A stretch of 64,000 bases of DNA. Source: Paenibacillus silvisoli (GTDB lineage: Bacteria > Bacillota > Bacilli > Paenibacillales > Paenibacillaceae). The DNA is taken from NCBI RefSeq assembly GCF_030866765.1, contig NZ_CP133017.1, positions 3,516,001 through 3,580,000 of the forward strand. The letters are read 5' to 3'. A program made the translations under genes and the position numbers. Below the pieces are notes generated by a model. The model ran no database searches, was not told the origin of the DNA, and saw only the letters and a program-made list of their open reading frames with translations. Positions 7,915 to 15,038 of this stretch are shown one piece after another (the first letter of the stretch is position 1; the number at the start of each line of letters is the position of its first letter).

Positions 7915-8604
7915 TTAGGTTCCACCATCGATTCCGATATCGTCATACAGCTCAACGATATATTGAAGACCTGCAGGGTTAATCGTACTGCCGTTCGGCG
8001 AATAGTTTACCGCTTCGAAGGAAACGACGAAGAAGTAGTCGGTTAGAAGTGGAATTGTAGTTGGAAGTATAGTCGTGTACGTTTCGGAGAATTTAGAAAC
8101 GGTTTGCCAAGGAAACGGAGCGGTATTCGTTTGACCGGCATCGCTCAATGATCCGTTAATGGTACCGCTCACGACACTATTCACGAGTGTTATCGTTATA
8201 ATGCCTAATGCGTCGAGAAAAAAGATCTCGTCAATATACAGGGCAGCGGCGTTATCGCAAAATACTTCAGCAGTCGCTAGATGGTTTAGAGCCAAGTTGG
8301 GTATCAAAGACCCTCCTATTTCGTGCACTTGAGCAAAAAATAAAGTACCGGGAGCATTTGGCGGCGCATCGGGCGGCTGTTCAACGCTCCAGACATAAGA
8401 AGGGTTCGTTGCGTTTACGGCAGGATAGTACTTTAGCTCGGGCCATGTCGGATATTGTCTGGAGAAGCTTTCGACCGTGTTTCTAGTTGCGGTTGCGATT
8501 CCGGTAATCGCTCCGATCATCGCGTCTGATCTGCTTGTCGTCGAGTACCAGGTTGAAGCGGAATTGCTTACCAATGTCGCTAGTTTGTTAATCGGCAATC
8601 TCAT
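7915..8604 (-). CDS. Hypothetical protein, possible beta-sandwich surface protein in the glycosylation locus
   Basis: About 229 residues; a GTG one codon upstream (8607) is also possible. The ribosome site is weak. There is no clear signal peptide or membrane segment. Residues 1-60 are Ser/Thr/Ala-rich. The C-terminal part has F-C-D-N-A-A-A-L-Y-I-D, later FFVVSFEAVN and NPAGLQYIVELY. This spacing resembles galactose-binding-like beta-sandwich domains ('ADN..LYING ... A.N ... NPAGL'), a weak resemblance. It has its own terminator and lies between sugar nucleotide genes and SpsA, so a spore or cell surface structural protein is plausible. The family is not identified. Confidence 0.6.
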   Translation of the reverse strand: MRLPINKLATLVSNSASTWYSTTSRSDAMIGAITGIATATRNTVESFSRQYPTWPELKYYPAVNATNPSYVWSVEQPPDAPPNAPGTLFFAQVHEIGGSLIPNLALNHLATAEVFCDNAAALYIDEIFFLDALGIITITLVNSVVSGTINGSLSDAGQTNTAPFPWQTVSKFSETYTTILPTTIPLLTDYFFVVSFEAVNYSPNGSTINPAGLQYIVELYDDIGIDGGT

Positions 8605-8832
8605 CACTCATTTCATGTTAAATGTAATCCTGAAAATCATAGTTTACCATTGATTTCCAATGATTCATTTTCATAGTATTCTCTTCGCCTTTGAGTGCTT
8701 GGACACTTGCGGAACTTTCGGATTTGAAGCGGAGTTAATCTACTACAGGCGACCTTTGCCCAATCCATTTACTAGTTTAATGAGTAAAGTAAATCATCTA
8801 AATGGAGAGTTGCTAGAGAAGAGGGATCACAT

Positions 8833-9600
8833 ATGGCGTCCGGACTCACCGTCATTTGTCATTATTATAACGAGAGTTACATGCTGAGGTGGTGGCTCAA
8901 GCACCACTACTCGCTGTTTGATTACGGCGTAATGATCGACTATGGATCTACGGACCGGTCCAATGACCTCATTCGCACGCTCGCTCCCATTTGGGAAATA
9001 CGCAAGTCGCGAAACAAAGAGTTTGATCTTATCGGCTGCGATCAGGAAGTGATGGACATTGAACGCGCATTCCGGGGCTGGAAAATGGTATTGAATACGA
9101 CTGAATTTCTTTGTGTCCGAGATAAAACCGCGTTCGTAAAGCAGTTGAATCTTAAAGGTCCCAACATGTATAGAACGACCGGGATTACAATGCTGGACCC
9201 GCTTGAGAAATGCTATCCGGATCCCGACGCGAACGTCCCTCTGGTCAAGCAAAGACATCATGGCATTATCCAAATGGACACGTTCCATCGAGATCGCTTC
9301 ATCCATAAGTATCGAGACGGCGCTTACGAGATTGGGAGGCATCGTTCGGCTCATACAAACGGACAAGACATCTACTTGAAGGATGCCTACACCTTGCACT
9401 TTCAATTTAGCCCCTGGAATGAAGAGATGATCAAACGAAAGCTGTTCATTCAAACAAGGATCCCTCAGAAATACAAGGATAACGGCTTAGGCTGGCAGCA
9501 TTATGTAGACAGGCGCAGGTTGGAAGAAATGTATCGCGAACGGGCGGTGCATACAACGGATTTACGCAAGGATTTAACTTGCGGCTGGATTTTTAATTGA
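8833..9600 (+). CDS. Glycosyltransferase, GT2/GT92-like
   Basis: 255 residues from ATG 8833, with AAGAGGGATC upstream. The N-terminus GLTVICHYYNESYMLRWWLK and MIDYGSTDRSNDLI fits the family that starts with a nucleotide-binding strand, an N-E pair and a D-x-S/T-D element (GT2 or the related GT92/DUF23 group). A late DAYTLHFQFSPW segment and basic helix follow. The gene is 19 bases upstream of spsA with a shared direction, so the pair is probably one operon. Acceptor unknown; spore-coat glycan is the likely target from context. Confidence 0.75.
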   Translation: MASGLTVICHYYNESYMLRWWLKHHYSLFDYGVMIDYGSTDRSNDLIRTLAPIWEIRKSRNKEFDLIGCDQEVMDIERAFRGWKMVLNTTEFLCVRDKTAFVKQLNLKGPNMYRTTGITMLDPLEKCYPDPDANVPLVKQRHHGIIQMDTFHRDRFIHKYRDGAYEIGRHRSAHTNGQDIYLKDAYTLHFQFSPWNEEMIKRKLFIQTRIPQKYKDNGLGWQHYVDRRRLEEMYRERAVHTTDLRKDLTCGWIFN

Positions 9601-9619
9601 AGTAAGGAGGCGATTCGTT

Positions 9620-10390
9620 ATGCTTAAAGTCAGCTGTATCTTAACCAGCTATAATCGTCCCGTCATGATCAGCGATGCCATATCGAGCGTATTGAATCAG
9701 TCGTATCCGCATTGGGAGCTGTTTATCGTAGATGATCATTCCAACCAAGAAACGCAAGACGTGCTTCACGCGTTTGCGTGCATGGATGCCAGAATTCACA
9801 TCATCCAATCAGGCGTTAGCGAAGCAGACAGACGGAAGACGACGCGCTATGCGACATGCATTAATATGGCCATCCCCCGATTAACGGGAGATTTAGTGAC
9901 TTACCTTACGGATGACGATATTTACTATCCGGAACGTTTCGAAAAGATGGTCGAGGTGTTTGAAGCGAACGAACACATTCATATTGTTTATGGCAAGCAA
10001 TGCTTTGCCGTTATGGTCGAGGATGGCCAGATTCACAGAAGCGGGATTAGACCTCTGGTTGGCATAACAAGAGATCCCGTTTTGAACATTGACCATAATT
10101 CCATTATGCACCGAAAATCATGCTTCCGGCTTGTTCACCGTTGGAATGACGACCCTGCGATTTGGGCATGGGCTGACGCCGTATTTTTTGAGCAATTAGC
10201 CGCTCATTGGGACTTTCATCCGGTAGATTATGTGACGGACGAGCATCGTCATCATCCCAATTCCATTCAGGCCAAACACAACCGGCAAGAAAAGGTGTAT
10301 GTAGGAATAACGGAAAATGCGTTAAACAACTCTAACAACAGGGTTCGCTTTGACGATCTTCTGGAACGGTTGTTTCGCAAGAAGCAATAA
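9620..10390 (+). CDS. spsA: Spore coat glycosyltransferase SpsA
   Basis: 256 residues, the same length as Bacillus subtilis SpsA and alignable from end to end. Features are KVSCILTSYNRPVMISDAIS, LNQSYPHWELFIVDDHSNQE, a TRYATCINMAI stretch, and the metal-binding TDDD (SpsA has TDDN). A GT-A fold, GT2 family enzyme using an NDP-sugar and implicated in spore-coat polysaccharide synthesis. An AAGGAGG site precedes the ATG. It is the best evidence that this locus builds spore-surface carbohydrate. In B. subtilis the sps operon also holds SpsI and SpsK, whose relatives occur on the opposite strand here. Confidence 0.92.
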   Translation: MLKVSCILTSYNRPVMISDAISSVLNQSYPHWELFIVDDHSNQETQDVLHAFACMDARIHIIQSGVSEADRRKTTRYATCINMAIPRLTGDLVTYLTDDDIYYPERFEKMVEVFEANEHIHIVYGKQCFAVMVEDGQIHRSGIRPLVGITRDPVLNIDHNSIMHRKSCFRLVHRWNDDPAIWAWADAVFFEQLAAHWDFHPVDYVTDEHRHHPNSIQAKHNRQEKVYVGITENALNNSNNRVRFDDLLERLFRKKQ

Positions 10391-10416
10391 ACTATTAAGC
10401 CCCTCTCTATGGCTTG

Positions 10417-10438
10417 GCCCATTCTCTAGTAAATGGGC
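10417..10438 (+). other. Short hairpin after spsA
   Basis: Inverted repeat GCCCATT/AATGGGC with an 8-base loop, 27 bases after the spsA stop. No T-run follows, so it may be a weak terminator, or a site upstream of the repeat-protein gene. Confidence 0.35.
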
Positions 10439-10509
10439 ATGCAACGATATCATTTGATAGTTTCGCTTCATAAATATGTATAAGTTCTACAGAAAGGGGT
10501 TGATTTCAT

Positions 10510-10797
10510 ATGGCAGCAGATTCAAGAGGCAGCAATGGTTCCCACGGCACTCAAGGCACGCAGGGCTCCCGCGGCTCGCAAGGCTCTCGCGGCTCGCAGG
10601 GTTCCCGCGGCTCGCACGGTTCCCGCGGCTCGCAAGGTTCCCACGGCTCGCAGGGCTCCCACGGCTCGCAGGGCTCCCGCGGCTCGCAAGGCTCTCGCGG
10701 CTCGCAAGGCTCCCGCGGCTCGCAAGGCTCCCGCGGCTCGCAGGGCTCTCGCGGCTCGCAGGGCTCCCGCGGCTCGCAAGGCTCCCGCGGAAACTAA
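10510..10797 (+). CDS. Proline-free collagen-like Gly-Ser-X repeat protein
   Basis: 95 residues. ATG 10510 follows AAAGGGGTTGATTTCAT. After a short start (MAADSR) the whole protein is Gly-X-Y with X almost always Ser and Y alternating Gln/Arg with some His ([12 protein letters not shown]). Gly at every third position is the collagen triple-helix rule, but there is no proline; Arg in the Y position is known to favour the triple helix. It lacks a signal peptide and a C-terminal globular domain, unlike BclA. Two of the X residues are Thr. It lies right after spsA and the GT92-like gene and before a terminator. It is a likely coat/exosporium filament and glycosylation substrate, both inferred. 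Confidence 0.75.
   Translation: MAADSRGSNGSHGTQGTQGSRGSQGSRGSQGSRGSHGSRGSQGSHGSQGSHGSQGSRGSQGSRGSQGSRGSQGSRGSQGSRGSQGSRGSQGSRGN
10555..10795. repeat. 18-bp tandem repeat (encoding Gly-Ser-Gln-Gly-Ser-Arg)
   Basis: About 13 copies of an 18-base unit, GGCTCGCAAGGCTCCCGC and close variants. Changes are mostly at third positions (CAA/CAG, TCC/TCT) or CGC to CAC giving His. The unit contains no stop in any frame, which is why all frames stay open. Copy number should vary by slippage. Confidence 0.9.
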
Positions 10798-10816
10798 TCA
10801 ATAGAGGCTAACAAAA

Positions 10817-10842
10817 AAAGGCCCACATTTGAGGGCCTTTTC
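10817..10842. terminator. Bidirectional terminator after the repeat protein
   Basis: AAAGGCCC/GGGCCTTT stem with an 8-base loop, with A-run on one side and TTTT on the other. It can end both the plus-strand repeat gene and the minus-strand gene at 10869-11885. Confidence 0.85.
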
Positions 10843-10868
10843 GTATGTTATGCGGCTTGCTGCAGCTA

Positions 10869-11885
10869 TTATTCCGACAGGGATGCAGCTGCTTTTTGCA
10901 ACGCATGAATGACCTTATCGCACCAAATATCGAATTCCTGATCTTCCTTCTGGTGCTCAGGATGGGTTAATATGTAATCCACCGTGCGCTTAATCCCTTG
11001 GTCAAAGCGTATGGTTGCCGTAAAGCCGGGAACGAGTCGCTTCAGCTTAGAATTATCGAAAACAACGGAATTCGCCTTATCTCCAATCAACCCGCCTCTA
11101 AAATCCTGGTTGCTGCAGGCTGCCAAAAACTCCGATGAAACATGGACCGCTTGAAGCTTTACCCCAAGAGCATCGGCTATTGCTTCGTAAATTTGATTCC
11201 AAGTGACCGTTTCATCAGACGTAATGTGAACGGATTCCCCGATTGCATGAATATTGCCCATTAAACCGATAAAGCCTTTTGCGAAATCGCTATTGTGCGT
11301 CATCGTCCAGAGGGAAGTTCCGTCTCCATGAATAATGACGGGCTTGTTTTCCAGCATGCGTTTGGCTACCTGCCAACTTCCGTTTCTTCCGTGCACGCCA
11401 AGCGGTATGGAACGTTCATCATAGGTGTGGCTAGGCCTAACGATCGTAATGGGGAATCCTTCTTCGCGGTATTTCTTCATCAGGAAATCTTCGCAGGCGA
11501 TCTTGTTTCTGGAATATTCCCAATAGGGATTCGAAAGCGGCGTGCTTTCGGTTATGCGATAATCCGATAGCGGCTTTTGGTAAGCGGAAGCGGAGCTTAT
11601 AAAAATAAACTGCTTCGTTTTACCGTGGAACAAACGGAAGTCTCTTTCCAGTTGCGCGGGATGAAAAGCGATAAAATCGGCCACGACATCAAAGCTCAGG
11701 TCACGGATCAGCTGCGATACGTTTTCTTCGTCGTTGATATCCGCTTGAAGAATAGTTACGTTAGCCGGAAAGCCCTCGTTACGATTGCCTCTATTCAGGA
11801 GATAGAGATCATACCCTTCCTCCGCTAGCTGCTTGGTGATTGCCGAACTGATCGTTCCCGTACCTCCAATAAATAATGCTTTCAT
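10869..11885 (-). CDS. NAD-dependent epimerase/dehydratase family protein
   Basis: 338 residues from ATG 11885 (GGAGG 6 bases upstream). An extended SDR with ALFIGGTGTISSAITKQL (an atypical but recognisable nucleotide loop), LLNRGNRN (cofactor ribose region), ISSASAYQ and YSRNK, with Tyr and Lys in the catalytic spacing. The family includes UDP-sugar epimerases and plant-type chloroplast RNA-binding SDR relatives; the substrate is unknown. A TmrB-like gene lies 61 bases upstream in the same direction. The annotation is generic and I cannot narrow it. Confidence 0.85.
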   Translation of the reverse strand: MKALFIGGTGTISSAITKQLAEEGYDLYLLNRGNRNEGFPANVTILQADINDEENVSQLIRDLSFDVVADFIAFHPAQLERDFRLFHGKTKQFIFISSASAYQKPLSDYRITESTPLSNPYWEYSRNKIACEDFLMKKYREEGFPITIVRPSHTYDERSIPLGVHGRNGSWQVAKRMLENKPVIIHGDGTSLWTMTHNSDFAKGFIGLMGNIHAIGESVHITSDETVTWNQIYEAIADALGVKLQAVHVSSEFLAACSNQDFRGGLIGDKANSVVFDNSKLKRLVPGFTATIRFDQGIKRTVDYILTHPEHQKEDQEFDIWCDKVIHALQKAAASLSE

Positions 11886-11946
11886 ATCACACCTCCGCAA
11901 AGTATGTAGACCTTACTAGTATTCGCTTTGGGATTCTTGGACTCCT

Positions 11947-12468
11947 TTATAGTTTTTTTAAAATAAGGCCTGCAATTTCAGCCGTCGTTAATTGATCCGT
12001 ACGAATATGCTCCTTGTAAATATCCTTCCTAAACGCTTCGATGCATGCGGCTGTCCGTTGGAAGGACCATCCGCCTGCCGTGTCGCCGCGCTTGATTAAC
12101 CGGTTATGAATGGTGTCCTCGGAAGCGATTAAACAAAAATGATGCAATGCGTCGTCCAATGCTTTAAATCCATTGTAAATGTAAGTGAAGTTTTCTTCTT
12201 TATGTAGGGTCATGGGAACGATTAAGTGTTTTTGATACTTCTTCTTTACCTCTCCTGCCACCTTTATGGTCAAGGTTTTCCAAAGCTCCATGTCCTGAAA
12301 ATCATCCGTTTGTTCATGGAGGAGCCTTAGTTCATTCGGTACTATGTTCCAAGTCGCAAGTCCAATTACTTCGGGATCAAATATCATGCTATTCGGTATT
12401 AACGGTTGCAGCGCTTGGGCTGTGGTGGTCTTACCGGAACCAAAAGCCCCATTTATCATAATAATCAC
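11947..12468 (-). CDS. TmrB-like P-loop ATPase/kinase
   Basis: About 173 residues from GTG 12468, which has AGGAG 7 bases upstream and aligns exactly with the start of TmrB (MIIWINGAFGSGK). An ATG at 12525 would add 19 residues but its AGGAG is only 3 bases away. The P-loop is INGAFGSGKTTTA. LIVPMTLHKEENF and HHFCLIASEDTIHNRLIKRG follow TmrB of Bacillus subtilis closely. TmrB gives tunicamycin resistance by binding the drug, but most relatives are uncharacterised small-molecule kinase-like proteins, so I would not call resistance. Confidence 0.8.
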   Translation of the reverse strand: MIIMINGAFGSGKTTTAQALQPLIPNSMIFDPEVIGLATWNIVPNELRLLHEQTDDFQDMELWKTLTIKVAGEVKKKYQKHLIVPMTLHKEENFTYIYNGFKALDDALHHFCLIASEDTIHNRLIKRGDTAGGWSFQRTAACIEAFRKDIYKEHIRTDQLTTAEIAGLILKKL

Positions 12469-12605
12469 ATGATCACTCCTACGGTTTGCAATAAGCTTCG
12501 GCTTGATTTCTACATTGTATTTCATCTGCTCCTATTCAAAAAAGTGCAACTTCTCTGTGTCATTTTTCATGTTTTGACCTGCAGCCTCGTTATGTTCCAT
12601 TTAGA

Positions 12606-12633
12606 TAAAAAAAACTGCCGGCACATGCCGGCA
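12606..12633 (-). terminator. Terminator of the small glycine-zipper gene
   Basis: Stem CTGCCGGC/GCCGGCAG with a 4-base loop, then eight T residues on the minus strand, just after the stop of 12652-12822. Confidence 0.85.
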
Positions 12634-12651
12634 GCTTTATGTAGTTCATTT

Positions 12652-12822
12652 TCAGTCCTTTGGCGGATTCTTCTTTATTCTAAACCCGCCGAAAGCTACG
12701 CCAAAAGCGATTCCAATTGCGATACCGACAGCGATGTTATCCATTGCCACGCCAATTGCTACACCTAAGGAAATGCCTACCGCAAGCGCCGCTGATGGTT
12801 TCATTTTGGTTTTCTTTTCCAC
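12652..12822 (-). CDS. Small glycine-zipper membrane protein
   Basis: About 56 residues from GTG 12822, chosen because GGAGGTG lies about 10 bases upstream; the ORF stays open to 12885. The body is AALAVGISLGVAIGVAMD then AVGIAIGIAFGVAFGG, two short helices with G-x-x-x-G spacing, ending in a basic KKNPPKD tail. It is likely to sit in the membrane as a hairpin. No family name is recognised. It is monocistronic with its own terminator. Confidence 0.55.
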   Translation of the reverse strand: MEKKTKMKPSAALAVGISLGVAIGVAMDNIAVGIAIGIAFGVAFGGFRIKKNPPKD

Positions 12823-12923
12823 GATTTTCCGACACCTCCAATTGCTTACTTCGTTAAATACGACCTTCGAAGCGGGTGGTTTCATGATTTATCATGTTTG
12901 CCCCGGTAACTCGCATGCATGGA

Positions 12924-13262
12924 TCATACTAGCAAATTAAAGGCGATGACGACCGACAGCAGGCATAGCACGATCGACGGGATTGCCTTCGAAAATGGAT
13001 CCTTGGCTATGACAATAAGAATGAAGGCCGCTGCAAGCATCGTTACGGCTAATAATAGTCCGGCTATCACCGCTGTTATTGAGATCCAAATGCCCACAAT
13101 CAGGCCAAGCGAGCCTACGATCTCGATAAACCCCGTCATGAAATTGAAAAACGGCGGCAGTCCGAAGCGCTTGAATTCATGCGCCATCTTGCCGCTCATA
13201 ATTCGAACCCCTGTGAACATGAAAAACAGACCGACAAGTACTTGCAAAATCATAGTTAGCAT
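12924..13262 (-). CDS. DoxX-family membrane protein
   Basis: 112 residues with four predicted membrane helices: VLVGLFFMFTGVRIMSG, a loop with FKRFGLPPFF, then EIVGSLGLIVGIW, AGLLLAVTMLAAAFILIV and SIVLCLLSVVIAFNLL. This matches the DoxX/DoxD-like family of small four-helix proteins, some linked to quinone or thiol redox. AGGAG lies 11 bases before the ATG. Its promoter region holds a palindrome identical in core to one upstream of the MarR gene at 13370-13795, so it is the likely regulated target. Confidence 0.85.
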   Translation of the reverse strand: MLTMILQVLVGLFFMFTGVRIMSGKMAHEFKRFGLPPFFNFMTGFIEIVGSLGLIVGIWISITAVIAGLLLAVTMLAAAFILIVIAKDPFSKAIPSIVLCLLSVVIAFNLLV

Positions 13263-13312
13263 GGGTATGAATGCTCCTTTAGCTTGGTTTATTTTCTCCG
13301 TTTACATCTTGA

Positions 13313-13330
13313 TACATGCTATAGCATGTA
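13313..13330. promoter_or_regulatory. Probable MarR operator upstream of doxX-like gene
   Basis: Perfect 18-base palindrome TACATGCTATAGCATGTA, 50 bases before the DoxX start. The core ATGCTATAGCAT recurs upstream of the MarR gene (13836-13853). Sharing of the same palindrome by a regulator and its neighbour is the usual MarR arrangement. Confidence 0.75.
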
Positions 13331-13369
13331 TTGGCCATGAGAGTTGATGCCGCTGACCTCCTCCCCCCC

Positions 13370-13795
13370 TCACTCATCGTTAACGGCTGCGTACAACTTC
13401 TCGAGAATGGCTTTCAGTTCATTGATTTCCTCCTTGCTCAAGTATCTGGTCGCATAATGATGCGCCGCGATAACGACGGGAAGCACCTTCGATTTAAGCT
13501 CGATGCCTTTGTCCGTGAGGTATAGATTGTGGGAACGTTTATCCGTCTCATGAACGAAGCGCTGCACGATTTCCTTCTTCTCCAAAGAATGAATCATGCG
13601 AACAACCGTGGTCTGATCCCGGTCTATGGCTTCCGCAAGCTCTTTTTGAGTCGTTGCCTTATCGCCGTCCAGTACGCAAAGAATGCCCCATTGATCCGGC
13701 GTGATGTCGAACGGCTTTAATTGCTTCGTAAAATAATTGTTCATCTTCACATCCGTGCGATGAATCTGAAATCCCGTAAAATCAAATAGTTCCAT
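13370..13795 (-). CDS. MarR-family transcriptional regulator
   Basis: 141 residues. Winged helix with the family's recognition region (TTQKELAEAIDRDQTTVVRM) and the wing RFVHETDKRSHNLYLTDKG. MarR proteins bind palindromes as dimers and release on binding phenols, quinones or oxidants. Its own promoter carries ATGCTATAGCAT, as does that of the DoxX-like gene downstream, so autoregulation and control of DoxX are likely. The ligand is unknown. Confidence 0.9.
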   Translation of the reverse strand: MELFDFTGFQIHRTDVKMNNYFTKQLKPFDITPDQWGILCVLDGDKATTQKELAEAIDRDQTTVVRMIHSLEKKEIVQRFVHETDKRSHNLYLTDKGIELKSKVLPVVIAAHHYATRYLSKEEINELKAILEKLYAAVNDE

Positions 13796-13835
13796 AATCG
13801 TCTCCTTTGGCAGCTAGCCGCCTTGATTCGTATTA

Positions 13836-13853
13836 TATATGCTATAGCATTTA
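13836..13853. promoter_or_regulatory. Probable MarR autoregulatory operator
   Basis: TATATGCTATAGCATTTA, 41 bases before the MarR start. It differs by two bases from the perfect palindrome at 13313-13330 and keeps the 12-base core. Confidence 0.75.
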
Positions 13854-13964
13854 ATTTCAATAGAGCTCGGACAGCTTCAGCAATTCGCTCAAAAAAGGTA
13901 ACGAAATGGTTACAAGTGGATCGATTGGGGTAAGGTTGATAAAACCGATCGGAGGAGTGCTACC

Positions 13965-14978
13965 ATGCCGGAGGTTAATAGGCGCGACCATTATTTCGAC
14001 AATGTGAAGTTTGTCCTGATTGCGCTCGTGGTCATCGGGCATGTGCTCGAACCCCTGTATCCGACGAGCGAGTCCGCAAAGGCGCTTTACAATTTCATTT
14101 ACTTCTTTCATATTCCGCTGTTTGTTTTTATTACGGGGTACTTTTCCACGAACTCGGGAAAGCTTGCCCCGTATCTCTTTCTGTATATCATCTTTGAATC
14201 GCTTTATACGCTGTTGGATTATTATTTGAACGGGCGGTCAGGTCTGCAATTTACGTTCTTGCTGCCCTACTGGGTCACTTGGTACCTGCTTGCGGTCGTT
14301 TTATGGAAAATCGCCCTGCCGCATTTTACGAAATTAAGGCATCCGATTCTGATTGCAGTCTGCCTTGCGGTACTGTCCGGCTATGTATCTACGCTGGGGT
14401 ACACGCTGTCCGCGCTCAGGGCGATCAACTTCTTTCCGTTCTTCTTAGCGGGATACTATATGAAGCGGGAATACTTCGATTATCTATTCAACCGAACGGT
14501 CAAAATCGTATCTGCGCTTATCATCATTCTCGTCTTGGTCTTCCTGTTTCTCTACGGTCAGGACATCAACTGTGAATGGCTTTGGGGCAGCTACACCTAT
14601 TCCAAGCTGGGCAGCCCGGAATGGTATGCGGGGATCTTTAGGATCGGGACTGCGGCCGTATCGATCATGCTGTCCATTTCCGTCCTCTCCTTAATCCCAA
14701 CGAGGCGGACAAGGATCAGCGATTTCGGCATTCGGACGATGTATCCCTTCTTGCTTCATGGATTCGTTCTCAAAATAATGGCGCATCTGGGCATCTACCG
14801 GCATATCGGCACATGGTCCGATCAACTGCTTCTGATCTTGTTTGCCGTTGCGCTCACCGTAATCTTATCGATGAAGGGGGTCGAGAAGGTTTGCGGATTC
14901 ATGTTCAAACCAAACTTATCTTTTCTGTACAAGAAGAGCAATGTGCCGATATCGCGGACACAGAATCTTGGTTCATAA
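13965..14978 (+). CDS. Membrane acyltransferase (fucose 4-O-acetylase-like, AT3 family)
   Basis: 337 residues from ATG 13965 with GGAGGAG upstream. The start RDHYFDNVKFVLIALVVIGH holds the Arg and the His of the acyltransferase-3 active region, followed by about ten hydrophobic helices, a W-Y-L-L/A segment (WVTWYLLAVVLWK), and the FPFFLAGYYMKR motif typical of COG3594. It is likely to O-acetylate a surface sugar with acetyl-CoA, across the membrane. It lies near but not inside the glycosylation locus. An A-rich GCCGCA/TGCGaC weak hairpin follows at about 14990. Confidence 0.85.
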   Translation: MPEVNRRDHYFDNVKFVLIALVVIGHVLEPLYPTSESAKALYNFIYFFHIPLFVFITGYFSTNSGKLAPYLFLYIIFESLYTLLDYYLNGRSGLQFTFLLPYWVTWYLLAVVLWKIALPHFTKLRHPILIAVCLAVLSGYVSTLGYTLSALRAINFFPFFLAGYYMKREYFDYLFNRTVKIVSALIIILVLVFLFLYGQDINCEWLWGSYTYSKLGSPEWYAGIFRIGTAAVSIMLSISVLSLIPTRRTRISDFGIRTMYPFLLHGFVLKIMAHLGIYRHIGTWSDQLLLILFAVALTVILSMKGVEKVCGFMFKPNLSFLYKKSNVPISRTQNLGS

Positions 14979-15038
14979 CAAAAAAAGCCGCATTTTCTGC
15001 GACTTCGTTGCATTCGGTTATCCAGTCTTGCCATTTGT

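Noticed and set aside
10555-10795. Tandem array that could be mistaken for a CRISPR
   Set aside because: Units are 18 bases, directly adjacent with no spacers, and code for protein triplets.
10476-10811. Other open frames over the Gly-Ser repeat, on both strands (Leu/Arg, Ala/Arg and Ser/Arg repeats)
   Set aside because: The 18-base unit contains no stop in any frame, so all frames stay open by composition. Only the frame from ATG 10510 has a proper ribosome site, a clean start and a following terminator.
11947-12468. Tunicamycin resistance gene
   Set aside because: The TmrB similarity is real but relatives are mostly of unknown role; resistance cannot be claimed from sequence.
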